The position numbers and the translations under genes were made by a program. Positions 13,570-25,599 of a DNA stretch of 64,000 nucleotides are shown here, piece by piece. Position 1 is the first letter of the stretch, and each line of letters starts with the position of its first letter. Below the pieces are notes generated by a model. That model ran no database searches and had not been told where the DNA came from. It saw nothing but the letters and a program-made list of their open reading frames with translations. This stretch comes from Loxodes magnus (taxonomy: Eukaryota > Ciliophora > Karyorelictea > Loxodida > Loxodidae), in assembly GCA_946699065.1 (NCBI GenBank), contig CAMPDV010001813.1, positions 1-64,000 of the forward strand, given 5' to 3'.

Positions 13570-14482
13570 GGCGATCTTAGAGGAATTTCATCTCTTACCA
13601 TTGATCACCGGATTGCTCCGAGATTAAGTCAAAAAGTTTAAAAGTTTCTCCTCTCACATCCATTGATCTTGTTATCGCTAGTTCCATCTTCTGTTCCACG
13701 AAAGTTTCTTCTTATAAATTGTTCCAGTTTCCGTCATTCATAGTCTTTCTTTTATTCTCCTCTGCTGCAATTATCTAGCCTTTCTTTTTGTTTATTAATT
13801 TCTCTATTTTTCCAGTATCCGTTCTTGAAGCTCAGGAATTCCTTGCATTTTCTTCGCAAGTGTTTCTCTGAGTTGAAATAATAGCATCTTTTTGCAACCT
13901 TGATTGGTTTGGCCTTCTTAAATTTCTTGTCAATTTCTTCAATCAACATTGGGTCGCCTTTCTGCTCATTTAGTTTCTCTTCTAGTCTCTCAAGTTTGTT
14001 GTCCAATTCAGTATGTTTTTAATACTAATTCTGGGGTTAGCTAGTTTAATCCTACGATATGTTCCAGAAAGCACTCAGTCCTCGTTCTTAAGACATAAGT
14101 CTTAACTCTATTCCTTCAGCTAGATCAAGCTTTTCCATTAATTTGGCATTGCCTTTCTTGAGTTTCCTAACCTCTTCCTGGAGGTTTAGCACTATTCTAA
14201 TGAGCTATTCCATGCTTCTCTGGCCAGAGTGATTGAATTCCGTCACCTCCTGGTGAAGAGCAGATTTCATCTGCTTTCTCGGTTTCTCAGTTGAGATTGG
14301 GGTATCTATATGGGCTGTCTTCAATACTTGCTTTCACTTTTCTTGCTAAATTCTCGGTGTTAGTTCAGTATAGATTAGAGTTAAGATAGAGTAGATTATT
14401 AAGTCTTGATTTCCTGCTTCCTCCCTTCCTTTTAGGCTTAAGAAGAGGTGTTATAAAAGATTGATTTGAAACCTTCCTCCAT
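13570..14482 (-). mobile_element. ORF1-only LINE derivative (group I), long open ORF1
   Basis: The reverse strand starts MEEGFKSIFYNTSS at 14482, the same start type as the element at 56976 (MVGGFKKGFYTTSS) and the LINE ORF1 at 37475 (MVSFKKGFYTTSS). It then reads KPRKQMKSALHQEV, SMEQLIRIVLNLQEEVRKLK (a coiled coil), and a knuckle region CYYFNSEKHLRRKC near 13880 with Phe where the second Cys is expected. No reverse transcriptase follows. Related ORF1-only copies are at 24184-24880, 56976-57990 and 58887-59797. Confidence 0.75.
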
Positions 14483-15003
14483 TTTTTGTAATAATTTAAA
14501 ATCTATAATAAATCCAATAAGTAATATAGATAATAAAATACTAGTATTTATAAAATTAAAGCTTAATCTTACAACTTTCAAATTACATATAAGACTGTCT
14601 ATACCTAATTAACCAATCTAATTGTAAGTATTGAGAATTAATACTTTCTATACCACAATAGAATAAGCATTATAGTTATTTGAAGGAATGGAATCAGTAA
14701 AAGGTTGTAAACCTAAAATAAGGAAATTGGTATTTTTACGATTAAGCTTACATTTATTAACTTTATAGAAAGTAGGCAAAATTTTAAAGCGCTCAAAATA
14801 AAATTTTCATAGATTGCTATTTACCTTCAGAATTAAAATACTTAATCTAGAGAAATTGTATCGAGCAAATATAAAAATGGCATAAAAGGAGAAGAGGGTT
14901 TGATGATTTATTTAAGACTAAAAATATTAGTCTGGAAGAAATATTCTGGTAATTTAAGATTTCAAAAATTTAAGCTTATGAAAATTATTTTAACTATTAA
15001 TTA
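14483..15003. other. AT-rich intergenic DNA
   Basis: AT-rich, nothing recognised. Confidence 0.4.
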
Positions 15004-15548
15004 ATTACTAATTAAATAAGTCTGGTATCATCGTTGTTTGGTTCACCACGAAAAAATAAAGAAATCAAGTTTAATTAAAAAAAAGCTAGAAATCTTTCTA
15101 GCTTCATCTGGTCTCTTTACTTCTTGTCTTCTTCTCTCCGTCTTTATAATCAAAATTGATTGCCTTCACTCTTTAAATTTTTGTAATCCTTCCAAAGGCT
15201 GAAGTTAGAAGGAATAAGAGATCATTTCAATATTAGTGTCAAATGACTCATTTAGGTTAATTCTTCTAAGTAATAATTATTTTAATCTCATTCATGTCTT
15301 TGTTGTTTTCTATTTCATGATCAGAAGAGCGATATGTAGAATCAGGATAATTCTAAGATCTGAATTTCGGTTCCCTCTATTCGACCTCTCGTACCGATAG
15401 AGAGAACCTTCAAAAAAGTAAGACTTATCACACAATGAGCCCGTCCTTACTTGCTTGTGATGGCATCTATTGTAAAAGTACTTGCAATGCCGACATGATT
15501 GCACCGGATTACCTAATCGGTCGACTAGAAACCAGAATCCATTAAAAA
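15004..15548 (-). mobile_element. SINE, family B head with hairpin-type 3' end
   Basis: Inverted near-identical partner of 5039-5572. The head is at the right (ACCAGAATCCATT at about 15532-15544) and the 3' end at the left (CATCGTTGTTTGGTTCACC). The two copies lie 9.4 kb apart facing each other. Confidence 0.8.
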
Positions 15549-15779
15549 ATGAATATTATTATAATAAGTAAATAGCTTATATCTTAAAAGCTTATAATTT
15601 AGGTAATAAAAATATGCTTAGGTATATAATCATCTTATGAAACTTATTTATCTTATTTAAAGCAGAATTAGGGAAATATAGTTAATTTTATGATTAATAC
15701 TTGTATTGGATAGATATGATAGAAGATATTAAAGACTTCATAGGAGATCTACTTGTATAAAGAAAAATAGGTTATATTC

Positions 15780-16250
15780 AGAAAAATCTTCCATTTTAAG
15801 AATCTATCGGTAAAAAATACAGAGCAGGATCAAATGACCACACCTGGAATTATAACTAACTAATCTAAGACCTAAAGTGAGAAACAAAATTGAATCAGGC
15901 AGCGTTGGAACTATTTTAAAGTAATGTTGGGCAAATTTGAGACGCGCGAAAAAAAAGATTAATAGGCTCAGTAGCTTAAGAAAGATAGATGAAGATGCAT
16001 AGAAAGATATAAATAGAAAGCAGAACATATTTGATTTAATAGGATTTATTAAAAGAGATAGATTCAAACATTTCAAGTCAAGAGTGAATGGAATTGATGG
16101 AAGATTAAGTTGATATTTTAGAAGAAACTGAAGACAATTTGAGCAATTTAGCTTATTAGCAAGACTTTCTGCCATAATCTAAAACTTTTTGATTAGTGGC
16201 AAACCATAAAAAAGGTAACGCCACGTTAATAAATTATGTTATGTTAAAAT
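15780..16250 (+). mobile_element. LINE-derived remnant with hairpin 3' end (group II)
   Basis: The end is diagnostic: GTGGC (16196-16200) ... GCCAC (16220-16224) around AAACCAT ... GGTAAC, followed by GTTAATAAATTATGTTATG. Compared with 6916-6944 the stem has changed on both sides (GTGAC/GTCAC to GTGGC/GCCAC). The body reads as Asn/Gln/Lys-rich protein in several frames and no knuckle was found. Confidence 0.6.
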
Positions 16251-16259
16251 AACTCGAAA

Positions 16260-17560
16260 AAATTGATATTTGTCTTCATCCTTAAAAACATTTGAATAAA
16301 CAATGTAAGATAGAAGATAAATAGTTGATAGGGTAGATAAACAAGATATGTTCAAGCAATTAAAAGACATTTATGATATTTAAAATTTTTTGGGCCTTAA
16401 GATAACAGTTTAGGCAGATGGGAAGGTAGTTACCTTAAAATAACTAAATTTATTAAGATAATTACAATTAAGAAAAATTAACTATTCAAATAAAGGAAGC
16501 TAATAAATAATTTTAAAGTAAAATAATGGAATAAGATGAAAGATGTTAAAATTATATATAAATGAAGTATAAATAAATCGCAAATGATTATAGAAGTTAT
16601 TAGAAATAAAGCTAAAACTGTTTAAAAAGGTATCACTTCAATATTAAATAAAATCGATTCAAATATGAGATTCATACCAAGAAAAGCTTTCTAAACAGAA
16701 TCAAGATCATTTAATGAATCATGCTATGTGATTTAAACTGATTTTTCTTCAAATATATTATGGCTCTAAAGTTTTTAATTTTGCTTACAAAATTAGAAAA
16801 AAGTTAATTCGGCAATTAGAAGAATATTTGAAACTAACAGAAAAGAAGGGTATTAATGATATAACAACATGATAAAGACAGCTCAGTTTTATAATATTGA
16901 TTTAAGTGAAAATAAATATAAAGAAATCTGAAAATATTTGCTAAACATATCAACAACTAAATAAAAGCTAGATTAAATGGAGATTCGTTTCAAAGAATTA
17001 GCAGAATGACTACAGCTAATATGTTTTCTTAATAATTTCAAAATTTGTCTTAGTTTCCTGAAATGATACTCAATAAATTAATAACCATTACGTAAGAGAA
17101 ATTAATATCATATATAAAATGAGAACCTAGTCTTACAATTTTCGGAAGGAATTTAAGACCTCAATTTCTCTATCGAAAATCTAAAATGTAAATGTGGAGA
17201 ATGTAACACATTTAAACATATTATGATATGCTTGCATTGCTATCTTAAGAGAATGATTTCAATAATAGGTTGTAAATCATGATATTAGAAGACATATACT
17301 CTATATCAGATAAAATAAATTAATTCCCTAGAAATAAATAGAATATTTAGATCTTTAGATAAAAATTTTTGTAGAAAGCTTCTATTTTTTAGATCTTAAT
17401 AATTAGATAAATTAGAAGATGTTTGGATAGCAAAAATCAGTCAAATAAAATGAAGAAGAGAGATTGCTGAGTTGCGTTTTTCTATAAACTTTAAAATGTA
17501 TTTGATTGAAAGAAGCAATTTTTACGACTAAAGATGTTCATATACTCTTATATTTAAAAT
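16260..17560 (+). mobile_element. Decayed LINE ORF2 C-terminal remnant
   Basis: Around 17180-17240 the + strand reads NLKCKCGECNTFKHIMIC, the C-x-C...H...C cluster found after the reverse transcriptase in many LINE ORF2 proteins. The same cluster is in the remnant at 22550-23880. The rest is too decayed to assign. Confidence 0.55.
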
Positions 17561-17584
17561 TAATTTATTAATTTTAACTACAAG

Positions 17585-17880
17585 AATTTTTGGGACCGGA
17601 AACTCCTTTCTAGTTAGACGACCCGACGTTCTTTTTTTAAGGAATTATGGGGATATCCGGTTGTATTCCAGATACAGCTGCTAGGGAGCTCCATCGCTAT
17701 GGATAGTCATGCTTCAAGTCCCTACCAAGAGTGAATAATCTCGAAGACAGCGTTCCCTTCAGAAAATGACTCTGACCAGGAACTTTCTCAGCGACAGGAA
17801 AGGAACTTGCTCCTTGCCATAAAACCAGAAAATTTAGTTAAGAAGACCAATCTTAGCTCCCAGCATCTTTTTAATTAATA
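17585..17880 (+). mobile_element. SINE, family C (best copy)
   Basis: GC-rich island sharply set off from AT-rich flanks. It contains GCTTCAAGTCCCTACCAAG and, further on, GCGTTCCCTTC, both found in the reverse copy at 24935-25145. No tail hairpin of the LINE type was seen. Confidence 0.65.
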
Positions 17881-18425
17881 ATTAATAAATAATTTGCTTC
17901 TTAAAATATTTTCATTCGAACAGTAATTTAGCAAATAAATTTTACCAAGCTAAATAAATAAAAATAATAGTGGAATTTCTTTTGGTTATAGAAACGAATC
18001 ATCAAATGAGAAATGAAAATCCTAAATAAATAAGACTGAATCTAAGACTCTAGATTATTTATTGTTTAATAGAAACTTTTTTAATCTATCATTAAAAAAT
18101 AATAATCCAGGTTTTGAAAATTGGAAAGTAAAGAAGAATGAAATATAGAAACTTAGGAAATAAAGACAATATTTATAACTTAATATAATTTAACGAATAA
18201 GAAAAAGTATTAATTAAATAAAAAATTTAAAACAAAATAATTATTTTTATCTTTATACTATATAATATGATTATTTAGTAGATAATTAAAGTATTTAAAA
18301 CCTAAATATATAAATCTTTAATTCTCTATTTTTAAAAAATTACTAAAAAGATACGAAAGTTATTTAATGATTTAACACATAAGGTTATTATAAACTAGTT
18401 TCTGAATATTGAGAAATAAAATACT
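17881..18425. other. AT-rich intergenic DNA
   Basis: AT-rich; nothing recognised. Confidence 0.4.
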
Positions 18426-19411
18426 TCAAATAATTAATTTTGTTTAGTTACTAAAATAAAAATTTATGTTTAGTGAATCTTCTCAATCTTCCCAAAGAAC
18501 ATTCCATTTTCTATCTTTTATATCATACTAATAAAGGACATTATTTTATTTTATTAATCAAGTGTAAATTTTAAAATCTCGCAAGAAAGGCTAGAAATTT
18601 GGATATCATTAAGTCTTATCAGGAAAAGCAGGACCATGTTCTGACATTGATTTAAAATCATAAATAAGTGTTTTATAAATGAACTAATACTCATCAAATA
18701 TTATTATTCCATTTAATTACTCTATAAAGCTACTTACTACAACATGAGACTATTCAAATAAATTATCATGATAAATTCACTCATCTAAGTTGCATTCGTA
18801 TTAACACATATCTTTACTCATTATTGGGCCATATCCTCCTATATTATAAAGACTCTTATTGGCATAAGTACAGCTATTTCCTTTTCTACTCACAGGACAA
18901 GTCTAAATTTGTTTAGATTTTTGAGTATTCAAATTAAATGCTTCACATTCATAAGTACCTAAAGAATGTATCCTACCAGTTATACAGTACAAAATATGAT
19001 CCCGCAAATCGTAAGTTAGTTTCATTCCTTAATTATAATTGAGTAAGGTTTTTACTTCTTTTGATTACTCTTTGCTTTTAAAAAATAAGAGACTGTTTGT
19101 AGTTGAAACAACATAGTTAACATTATCGAACTGAAATAGAAAATCATCTCATGAAGCTAAAATATGGTTTTAGTACTATAAACTCTTATTACTAGAAACG
19201 TTGTAACTTAATGTTTCTTCCTTGAGTATTTATAGCACGATATAAGTGTCATTGAGATAGCATAAATTAGTAAGACTTCATACTTAAGAATCGTTAAAGG
19301 AACTTTAGAAAAAAGAAATGCTGAGTAATTTTATTTAGACTATTTCAAGGAATTTCTTAAGAAAAGAGTTTTAGCAAATAAGTTTTCTTTGGTAAAAGCC
19401 TAAATGTCCAT
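18426..19411 (-). CDS. Kelch-repeat-like protein, one 20-nt intron
   Basis: Two exons, 19411-19341 and 19320-18426, joined across a 20-nt GT...AG intron, give 322 codons ending at TGA 18426-18428. Kelch-type features are SRKGNSCTYANKSLYNIGGYG with the double glycine, ILYCITGR and DRKWNVLWE, spaced as blades of a beta-propeller. Three or more TGA codons fall at Trp positions, e.g. LAS-W-DDFLFQFDN and LDE-W-IYH. Kelch propellers are protein-binding platforms. The RING/coiled-coil/Kelch gene at 29552-31030 has a similar propeller, so this may be a shortened paralogue without the RING. The start is the least certain part; similar text upstream is open but unconvincing. A SINE lies 160 bp upstream. 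Confidence 0.65.
19321..19340 (-). other. Probable 20-nt intron in Kelch-like gene
   Basis: The reverse strand reads GTCTAAATAAAATTACTCAG. Removing it joins the frame that starts with ATG at 19411 to the Kelch frame. The size fits the 17-nt intron at 62624-62640. The call rests on frame continuity only. Confidence 0.5.
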
Positions 19412-19572
19412 TTTATATAATTAAATCAAAGATAATAAACTATAAATACAACTTCTTAGATAAAAAGTAAATTTGCATTAAATTGATTAAATAAATTGAA
19501 TTCTTTATAGATATTAATTTAGTCTAAATTACCATTTTAAATGTAAATATTTAATTACTTTTATTAAATTTT

Positions 19573-19950
19573 AAATAGGGTGGGAAACCCTTTTCTTTGG
19601 ATGCTGCTTGGAGACCCAACAAGGCAACTGAAAAATAAGCACTACGGAGGATAAATCGGAGAAAGAGAAACCAATAGCAAGAAACTCCTAGAAGGAAGAT
19701 TTGACAAGCTGGAGAAATCTGAATGCAAGGAGAAAACCTTCTTCATCATAGGTTGGAGAAAGATGTACCCGTAATCGCATATTGCATCCTATGCTTTGGA
19801 AGGAAAAATTACAGGGAAGTACTGCAGGAAGTGAAAACAAGGATAGAGAGATCCATAAAATTTAATTTTTCGACATTAAATAAAATTAATTTAAAGAGCT
19901 GCGCACCAACTAGAATGTTACGTGCTCTATAATCCAATTTATTTTTTTAT
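19573..19950 (+). mobile_element. SINE, family A
   Basis: Copy of 2528-2908: AAATAGGGTGGG head, GTACCCGTAATCGCATATTG core, GAGCTGCGCACC ... CGTGCTC tail hairpin and a T-rich end. A CATAGG ... CCTATG stem frames the core. Confidence 0.85.
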
Positions 19951-20499
19951 TATTTAATACTTGGAAACTTAAGCATGATTATTTATTAAAAATTTAAATA
20001 TGAAATTTTACTAAAAAAGATATATTATTTTATATAACAAAAATATAGAAATATTAATAAATATATAAAAGTTATATTTTTAGTTATAAGATTAAATAAA
20101 ATTTTTAGAGTTATAATTAGTCCAAAAGGAGTTTTCATAATGGTATAAATTAGTTATAATATCTTTTTAAATATAATATAAATTTTATTTTATTTTTAAA
20201 TCTTTTATAAGTATTTGAGAAACATATAAATGATAATTTATAAATGCTTTTATGAATTTTATATCATAAATATCTTTTATTCTAACATATTGGTAATTAT
20301 TTTTCTTTTTATTCATGAATTTATATCTTATATTAGAGTTTAAATTTATATCGCTTTTTAATAAATATAGAACTAAGTTATTTGTTAAAAATTGTTTGTT
20401 TTTTTCTGGATTTTTAACCCATTTCGGAGTTTCTGATTTCTCTTTGCGATTGATACCTTTTTACTTACCACTTCTTACTTCTCTGTTATTTAAAATTTA
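19951..20499. other. AT-rich intergenic DNA
   Basis: AT-rich; no gene recognised. A short frame at 20315-20503 has no supporting feature. Confidence 0.35.
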
Positions 20500-21225
20500 T
20501 TAGGTTTTCATTTCTTCTTATATATATTTTCTTGACAGTAAATTTTTCTAAATTATTTTATTTTCTTTCTCTTCAATACCTCTCTTCCAATCTACCTTTT
20601 GCCTTTTATTAAATAACTAACAATGTCTATAAAGATGTTTTTCACTCCCTTAAAAGTAGCATTTTCTTCACTGATGGTTTATCTAGTTTCTCCGAGTGTA
20701 TAAGGGTAGTATCTTTACTAGCTCTATTTTAGTTCTAGTTTTATTTTCTTCATGTTGCAAGTTTAGAATTTAGTTCTTACTGATTTTCTTCTATTTTTTC
20801 TACTTTACTTCCCAGTTCTGTTTATTTTTATTGACAGTTTTATGATCGGTTATTCTGACCTACAAATATCTTCTGAAAGAGTTAGTTCTCTTCCTTATGT
20901 CACGAATCTATATTCTATTATTTCCGTAATATTTATTCTCTCCAATAGCTTCTATTGTTTTTATCTTCTTTATTTTTCTTAAAGTCCTTCTATAACTAAT
21001 AGCTATTTAGTGATCTGTGGTGAAAATAGAGAAATCAAAATGCAAAATATTTTTAGCCTATTTCTTAAGCTTCTCTTCGAATGTGAGAATCTCAATTAAG
21101 TGGGTGCTCTCTCTTCAATTTTTCTCAAGTCCTGAAGAATTCTGGATGTCATTTTACCTACATTTAGAGATCAGAAAATTTCTGCATTTTTTTCCATATT
21201 TTCTATTATATCACTTAAATAAATA
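20500..21225 (-). mobile_element. LINE ORF1 remnant (group I)
   Basis: The reverse strand reads in pieces like the group I ORF1. SKVEKIEENQQELNSKL parallels SKLDKIEENQYKLQF in the element at 58887-59797. Frames are interrupted and no knuckle is intact. Confidence 0.5.
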
Positions 21226-21765
21226 AATAAACAAACAAATAAATTTGATTATAGAGTGCGTAGCACTCTCATTGGTGCGCAGCTCTTTAAAAAAAATGTT
21301 TCATACTGACAAGAATGTTTGTTACTGATAAAATTATCAGATACTGATAAATCTTGTTCAATACTGGTATAATTATTCAGTACTGATAAAAATGTTCAAT
21401 ACTGATATAATTTTAGAATACTCGTAATCTTATCTACTTGTTGGAGGTCCAAGGACATGGCAGGATTGTGTCTCATTGCATCACCAAAGCAGATGACGAC
21501 ATGTGTCAATTATGGGTACTTAAATTCCCCACCTCTGATGAAGCTCGCAATATTATTTCTTTTTAGTTCCAGAATTAAATTAAATTTAAATTTAGCTAGT
21601 GCCGAAGGTCTAAGAATCTTATGTCTCGATGCCAAACCAAAGCAGACGAAGACATAAAGTCGATTATGGGTACTTAACTTCCCCAACTCTGATGAAGATA
21701 ACCTTGTTGTTCACCTTCGAACATCTATGGCGGTTTTAAAAAATATTACTTAATAATAAATAAAA
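21226..21765 (-). mobile_element. SINE, family E, with internally duplicated core
   Basis: The reverse strand ends in GAGCTGCGCACC ... CTACGCACTC, then CTATAATCAAATTTATTTG and a TTTA-rich tail at 21226-21250. The core is present twice, at about 21470-21560 and 21600-21700. Each half has CTTCATCAGAG, a block like AAGTACCCATAAT and a closing CTTCGTCTGC-type half. It is the same core as family A (TGTACCCGTAATCG). Between core and tail are seven or eight imperfect repeats with TACTGATA (about 21295-21425). Confidence 0.7.
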
Positions 21766-22549
21766 TTTAATCTTGTAAATAAGAAGCTCATACTTATGAT
21801 ATCACTCCGCTATTTGCTTTTACCTTTTTAATTTCTGTCATTTTATCTTTATATTATATTAATTATTAAAAATTCTGTAAATTTAGATAAAAAATTGAAA
21901 TTATATAACTACACTTAATTATTTGAATTCTTAAATTTTATTTTATTTAATTTAGCATAATTTTGTACCAAATTTTAATTTTATCATTTTTTAATGCTTC
22001 TATTTTCTTCTTATAATCCTCAATTTTACTTTCTATCATGAAATTTAGACTAAAATTTGAAATAATAAAACGTTTATATTATTTATTTTCTGTGCTTTTA
22101 TTTATGATAACATAAACAAATTGAAATACATTTAACATTATATTTTTTTAATTTAGTTTAGATCAATTTTAATTTAATTTTTTATGTTTCAAAATAGTTT
22201 AACTTTCAGACTTAATTTTTTTAATTATATCTTTAAGTATATAGAGTTTATCTAATTTTGCCTTATAAATTAATTTTTTTATCAATTGTGTAAAAATTAA
22301 TTTTCTTCATTGTCTTTGAGTTTACTATTTTCTAAGATTTTTTAACTTTCTACATATGATCAAATTTGAGCTTAATTTGACTTCAATTTTTTAATAATAT
22401 TTTTTCTTATTATTTACTTTTTTACTTTTACTATTGATTTAAATAATAAGGATTAAATAATTTGAAGAAGAAATCACTTTAATAAAAATGTTAATGAAAT
22501 GAAGTTACTGATATAAATCAGATACTTCATTTTAATTATGTTCAAAAAG
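21766..22549. other. AT-rich intergenic DNA
   Basis: AT-rich with long T runs. Nothing recognised. Confidence 0.4.
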
Positions 22550-23880
22550 CTCAAGTATCGTTCTTTTCATCTTCTAACTTTTCCTCGTTGTTTCTTGTGC
22601 TTTCTTATTTTTCTTCTTTAGGCTCCAATCAATTATCTGTGTTTTGTTCTCAATTTCACTTCTTTTTTTTCGTGGATTCTTATGAAAATTTTTTATTTAA
22701 AGATCTGCATCCATTTACTTATGAGAAGTGAGCTGCTAGTTTATGTAGAGTTAATCGCAAGTTGCTAGTTTTTCCAAGTTTTTTCCAGAAAATTTATCAG
22801 AGATATATTTCTACTATGTCCTAATAGACACATTCGAAGATATGTCTAAACGTGTCTTTTCCACCACATTTACAGAGGTAATTTTTTACAGGATAATGAC
22901 TTTATGATAGTCATATTGAAAACTGTAAGAATTGGTTCGTAATTTAAAGATTGAGATGATTTCTTTTTTATATTCCTTGTTTAGTTTAGTGTAATTTATT
23001 TCAGGAAATTTCAAAATTTCTCCAAGTTGCTCTCTAAATATCTGTGAAGTGGGCATGTCTCTATATCATATAGTTGCTTCTTAATAGAATTTGTTTCTTA
23101 TTTTTTCTTCAATAAAATTCTCAAAAGAAAGTTAATTAGAAATCATGGCTTGGCTGTCAATGTTAATTCCGTAATACTAAAGTCATCCTTTTAACTTGCT
23201 AAAAATATAAAGATTTTTAGTTTCAATTGCTATCAAAGAGTCTTCCTATATCGGATTCCGGATAAATCCTAGTTTCTTTACTTGTTTTAAAATAGAAACG
23301 GAAAAAGTGACTAGTCATAATATGCTCAAAAGGGATTCAGTTAAAGTCTATGTAACAGGACTCATTAAAGACAGAGATAGGCGACTGAAAAACCATCCTC
23401 GCCATTATACGCATACTTTTGTTTATCTTCTCTTTCATAGACTATGAGCCTCTCATTATAGTTCAGGAACCAATTCTCCACCGTATTCAGCCTTAGGCAA
23501 CGTAAACATGCGACAAAGCATTTTAAAGTGTCAGGGAGTAATATTCTTGTATCGACTGAGAGTATAAATTCATTTCTTTAGGTACGTTACTTGATTCTAT
23601 TTGATAAATATATTTAAATTCTCTATTTACATTTACTAGTGATTGATCAAAAGACCATTTTCTTGTATTATGACTCCATCTTAATCTTGTATCCGGGTTG
23701 TCACTTGATTCTTCTATTTGATATGTTAACCTTCCAGTTTCAAGTTTAATTCTTAGCTCTTCTTTTTTTAAAGCAAATTGTATTACTTCACATCTCTTTT
23801 ACTAGTTTTCTATTTATCAGAAAAAGGTTTACCACTGACTAAATGAATTTGATCTGTTTCCTTGGTTTCTCGCTTTTGGA
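22550..23880 (-). mobile_element. LINE ORF2 C-terminal remnant
   Basis: The reverse strand reads IFKLRTNSYSFQYDYH and then LCKCGGKDTFRHIFEC (about 22810-22860), the C-terminal arrangement of many LINE ORF2 proteins. The downstream text includes several Trp codons written TGA. Upstream (about 23280-23850) are further protein-like pieces, for example DTRLRWSHNTRKWSFDQSL, in more than one frame, so the copy is damaged. No YADD catalytic box was found, so the palm domain is missing or decayed. Confidence 0.6.
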
Positions 23881-24183
23881 AGATATAAATAATACTAGTA
23901 AATGAGATTAACTATATACATTTTTTTATTTTAATAAAAATAACTCATTAAGTTATTAGATTAACTATATACTTTAATAAAAATAACTTTGTTATTAGTT
24001 TGTACCACATCCTTACATAGTAATAAGATAGAGCAATTATATACCTTTATCTTTATTTTGAGCGCTAATAACTTAATTTTTTAAAAGTAACTTTTTGGAT
24101 TTATTTTTAGAAAATAGAGGCTGTAAAAGGCTTTATAATTTATAATATTCATTCTTATTTTTTAGTTAATTGGAATCAAAAAG

Positions 24184-24880
24184 TATGGAAGAATTTGTTG
24201 CTCCAAAAAAAAAGTAGAAGTAAGTGACATCACTAGATTCTATAGGACAAGGATAAAACAGGCTAGAAAATCGCTCATCAAATCGATAATTCTACTTCTG
24301 GAGAAAGTCTAGAAAATAGGCAAAATATAATACAGCAAGAAGAATAGGAATTTCCACAAAGGAACAGGTAAGCTAGGATTAGCTAGTTAAAGTGATGCTG
24401 AATCTCCAAGAAGAAAATAATATGCTGAAAAAGGAGAATAGAAACTATCTGAAAATCTAAAAATAGAAAAAAATAGAATAAAGTATAATATCTCATGATT
24501 AAAAGTTAAATGCCTTTTAAAGCATTTTTCTCAAGATTAGATTCTTCAAACTTAAATCTAGTAACAGAAGCAGTAGGAAATAGACTCAAAAAATAGAAAT
24601 TAAAAAAATAAAGACTTTAACATAAAATTAGCCTAAAAGATAAAAGAAACAGCCAAATTTAAATGGAATAAGAAAAAATAACTAATACTTAGCACCTGAA
24701 AAAATAAACAAAATCAACAAAGAAGAAGTATTATTTCTGTTAAAGTTTAAAGCATTTCTATTATTAAGATTAGTGATTTTAGAAAATATATAAGGCTCAC
24801 TTAGAAGTAAGAAACTGATTAAAAAAGAAAGCTTAATAAATAAGTCTAAAAATTAAACCTCTTTAATATATTTAAATTTA
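24184..24880 (+). mobile_element. LINE ORF1 remnant (group I)
   Basis: Starts MEEFVAPKKKQKQ near 24184. It contains LVKVMLNLQEENNMLKKEN, the coiled-coil segment also seen at 57240-57310 (LIKVVLNLQEEVKKLRKEN). The zinc knuckle and 3' end are not visible, and a family C SINE follows. Confidence 0.55.
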
Positions 24881-24934
24881 ATTTAATATGAAGGAACGGC
24901 AGGAATAAAATTTTGATTTATCGAATTATACTTT

Positions 24935-25145
24935 CAATATTTTGGGAGGAATCTGATTGAAACTAAGACCTGGAAGGGAACGCATCCGGTGATTATCCGG
25001 TTTTGGTAGAATCTTTAAGTCTAGATCATGGAGTATATATTCAATACATATTGCGATCCTTATTTTAGAAACTGATTATCATAAAATCCCTTTTATATCC
25101 GTCAAAAGGCCGTTTAGAAAATGCAGTATGGTAAGAGCTAGACTA
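24935..25145 (-). mobile_element. SINE, family C
   Basis: On the reverse strand it reads TACTCCATGATCTAGACTT, CTACCAAAACCGGATAATC and GCGTTCCCTTCCAGG, matching the order of blocks at 17690-17770. It is a GC-rich island in AT-rich DNA. Confidence 0.6.
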
Positions 25146-25599
25146 TCCTCAAACTATAAAACTTAATAATTAATTAACTCAGATTATTTTTATATTTCAA
25201 TATATACAAAATTATTAATTCCAAAGCTATATTAAAATTAGTTTAATATTTTAGTTAAATTTTTCACTTAAAAGTTATTTTAAATTTTTCACTAAACAAT
25301 AACGATTTGAGAATTTAAGAATTAGCAATAATTTAAATTTTAAGGAAATATTTAAATATTCTATAACACAATATTTAAGTTCATTAATCTAAGTATTCAT
25401 TAATTGATGAATATTTAAATAAATCTGTCATAGATTTATCCTTATTCAATTATATTTAATCATTATAACTTTTTTATTTCCTCTTATTTTTATTTAATAA
25501 ATTAATCATAAAGAATCATGAAAATGTAAATCTATTTAAGTTGAAAATTAATAAATTAATAGTTTATTTATGAAAAAATTTTAATTTAGCTATAGTGAT
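25146..25599. other. AT-rich intergenic DNA
   Basis: Simple AT-rich sequence with nothing recognised. Confidence 0.4.

Noticed and set aside
15804-16175. 123-residue reverse-strand frame with hydrophobic text
   Set aside because: Antisense to a LINE remnant whose 3' hairpin reads on the + strand.
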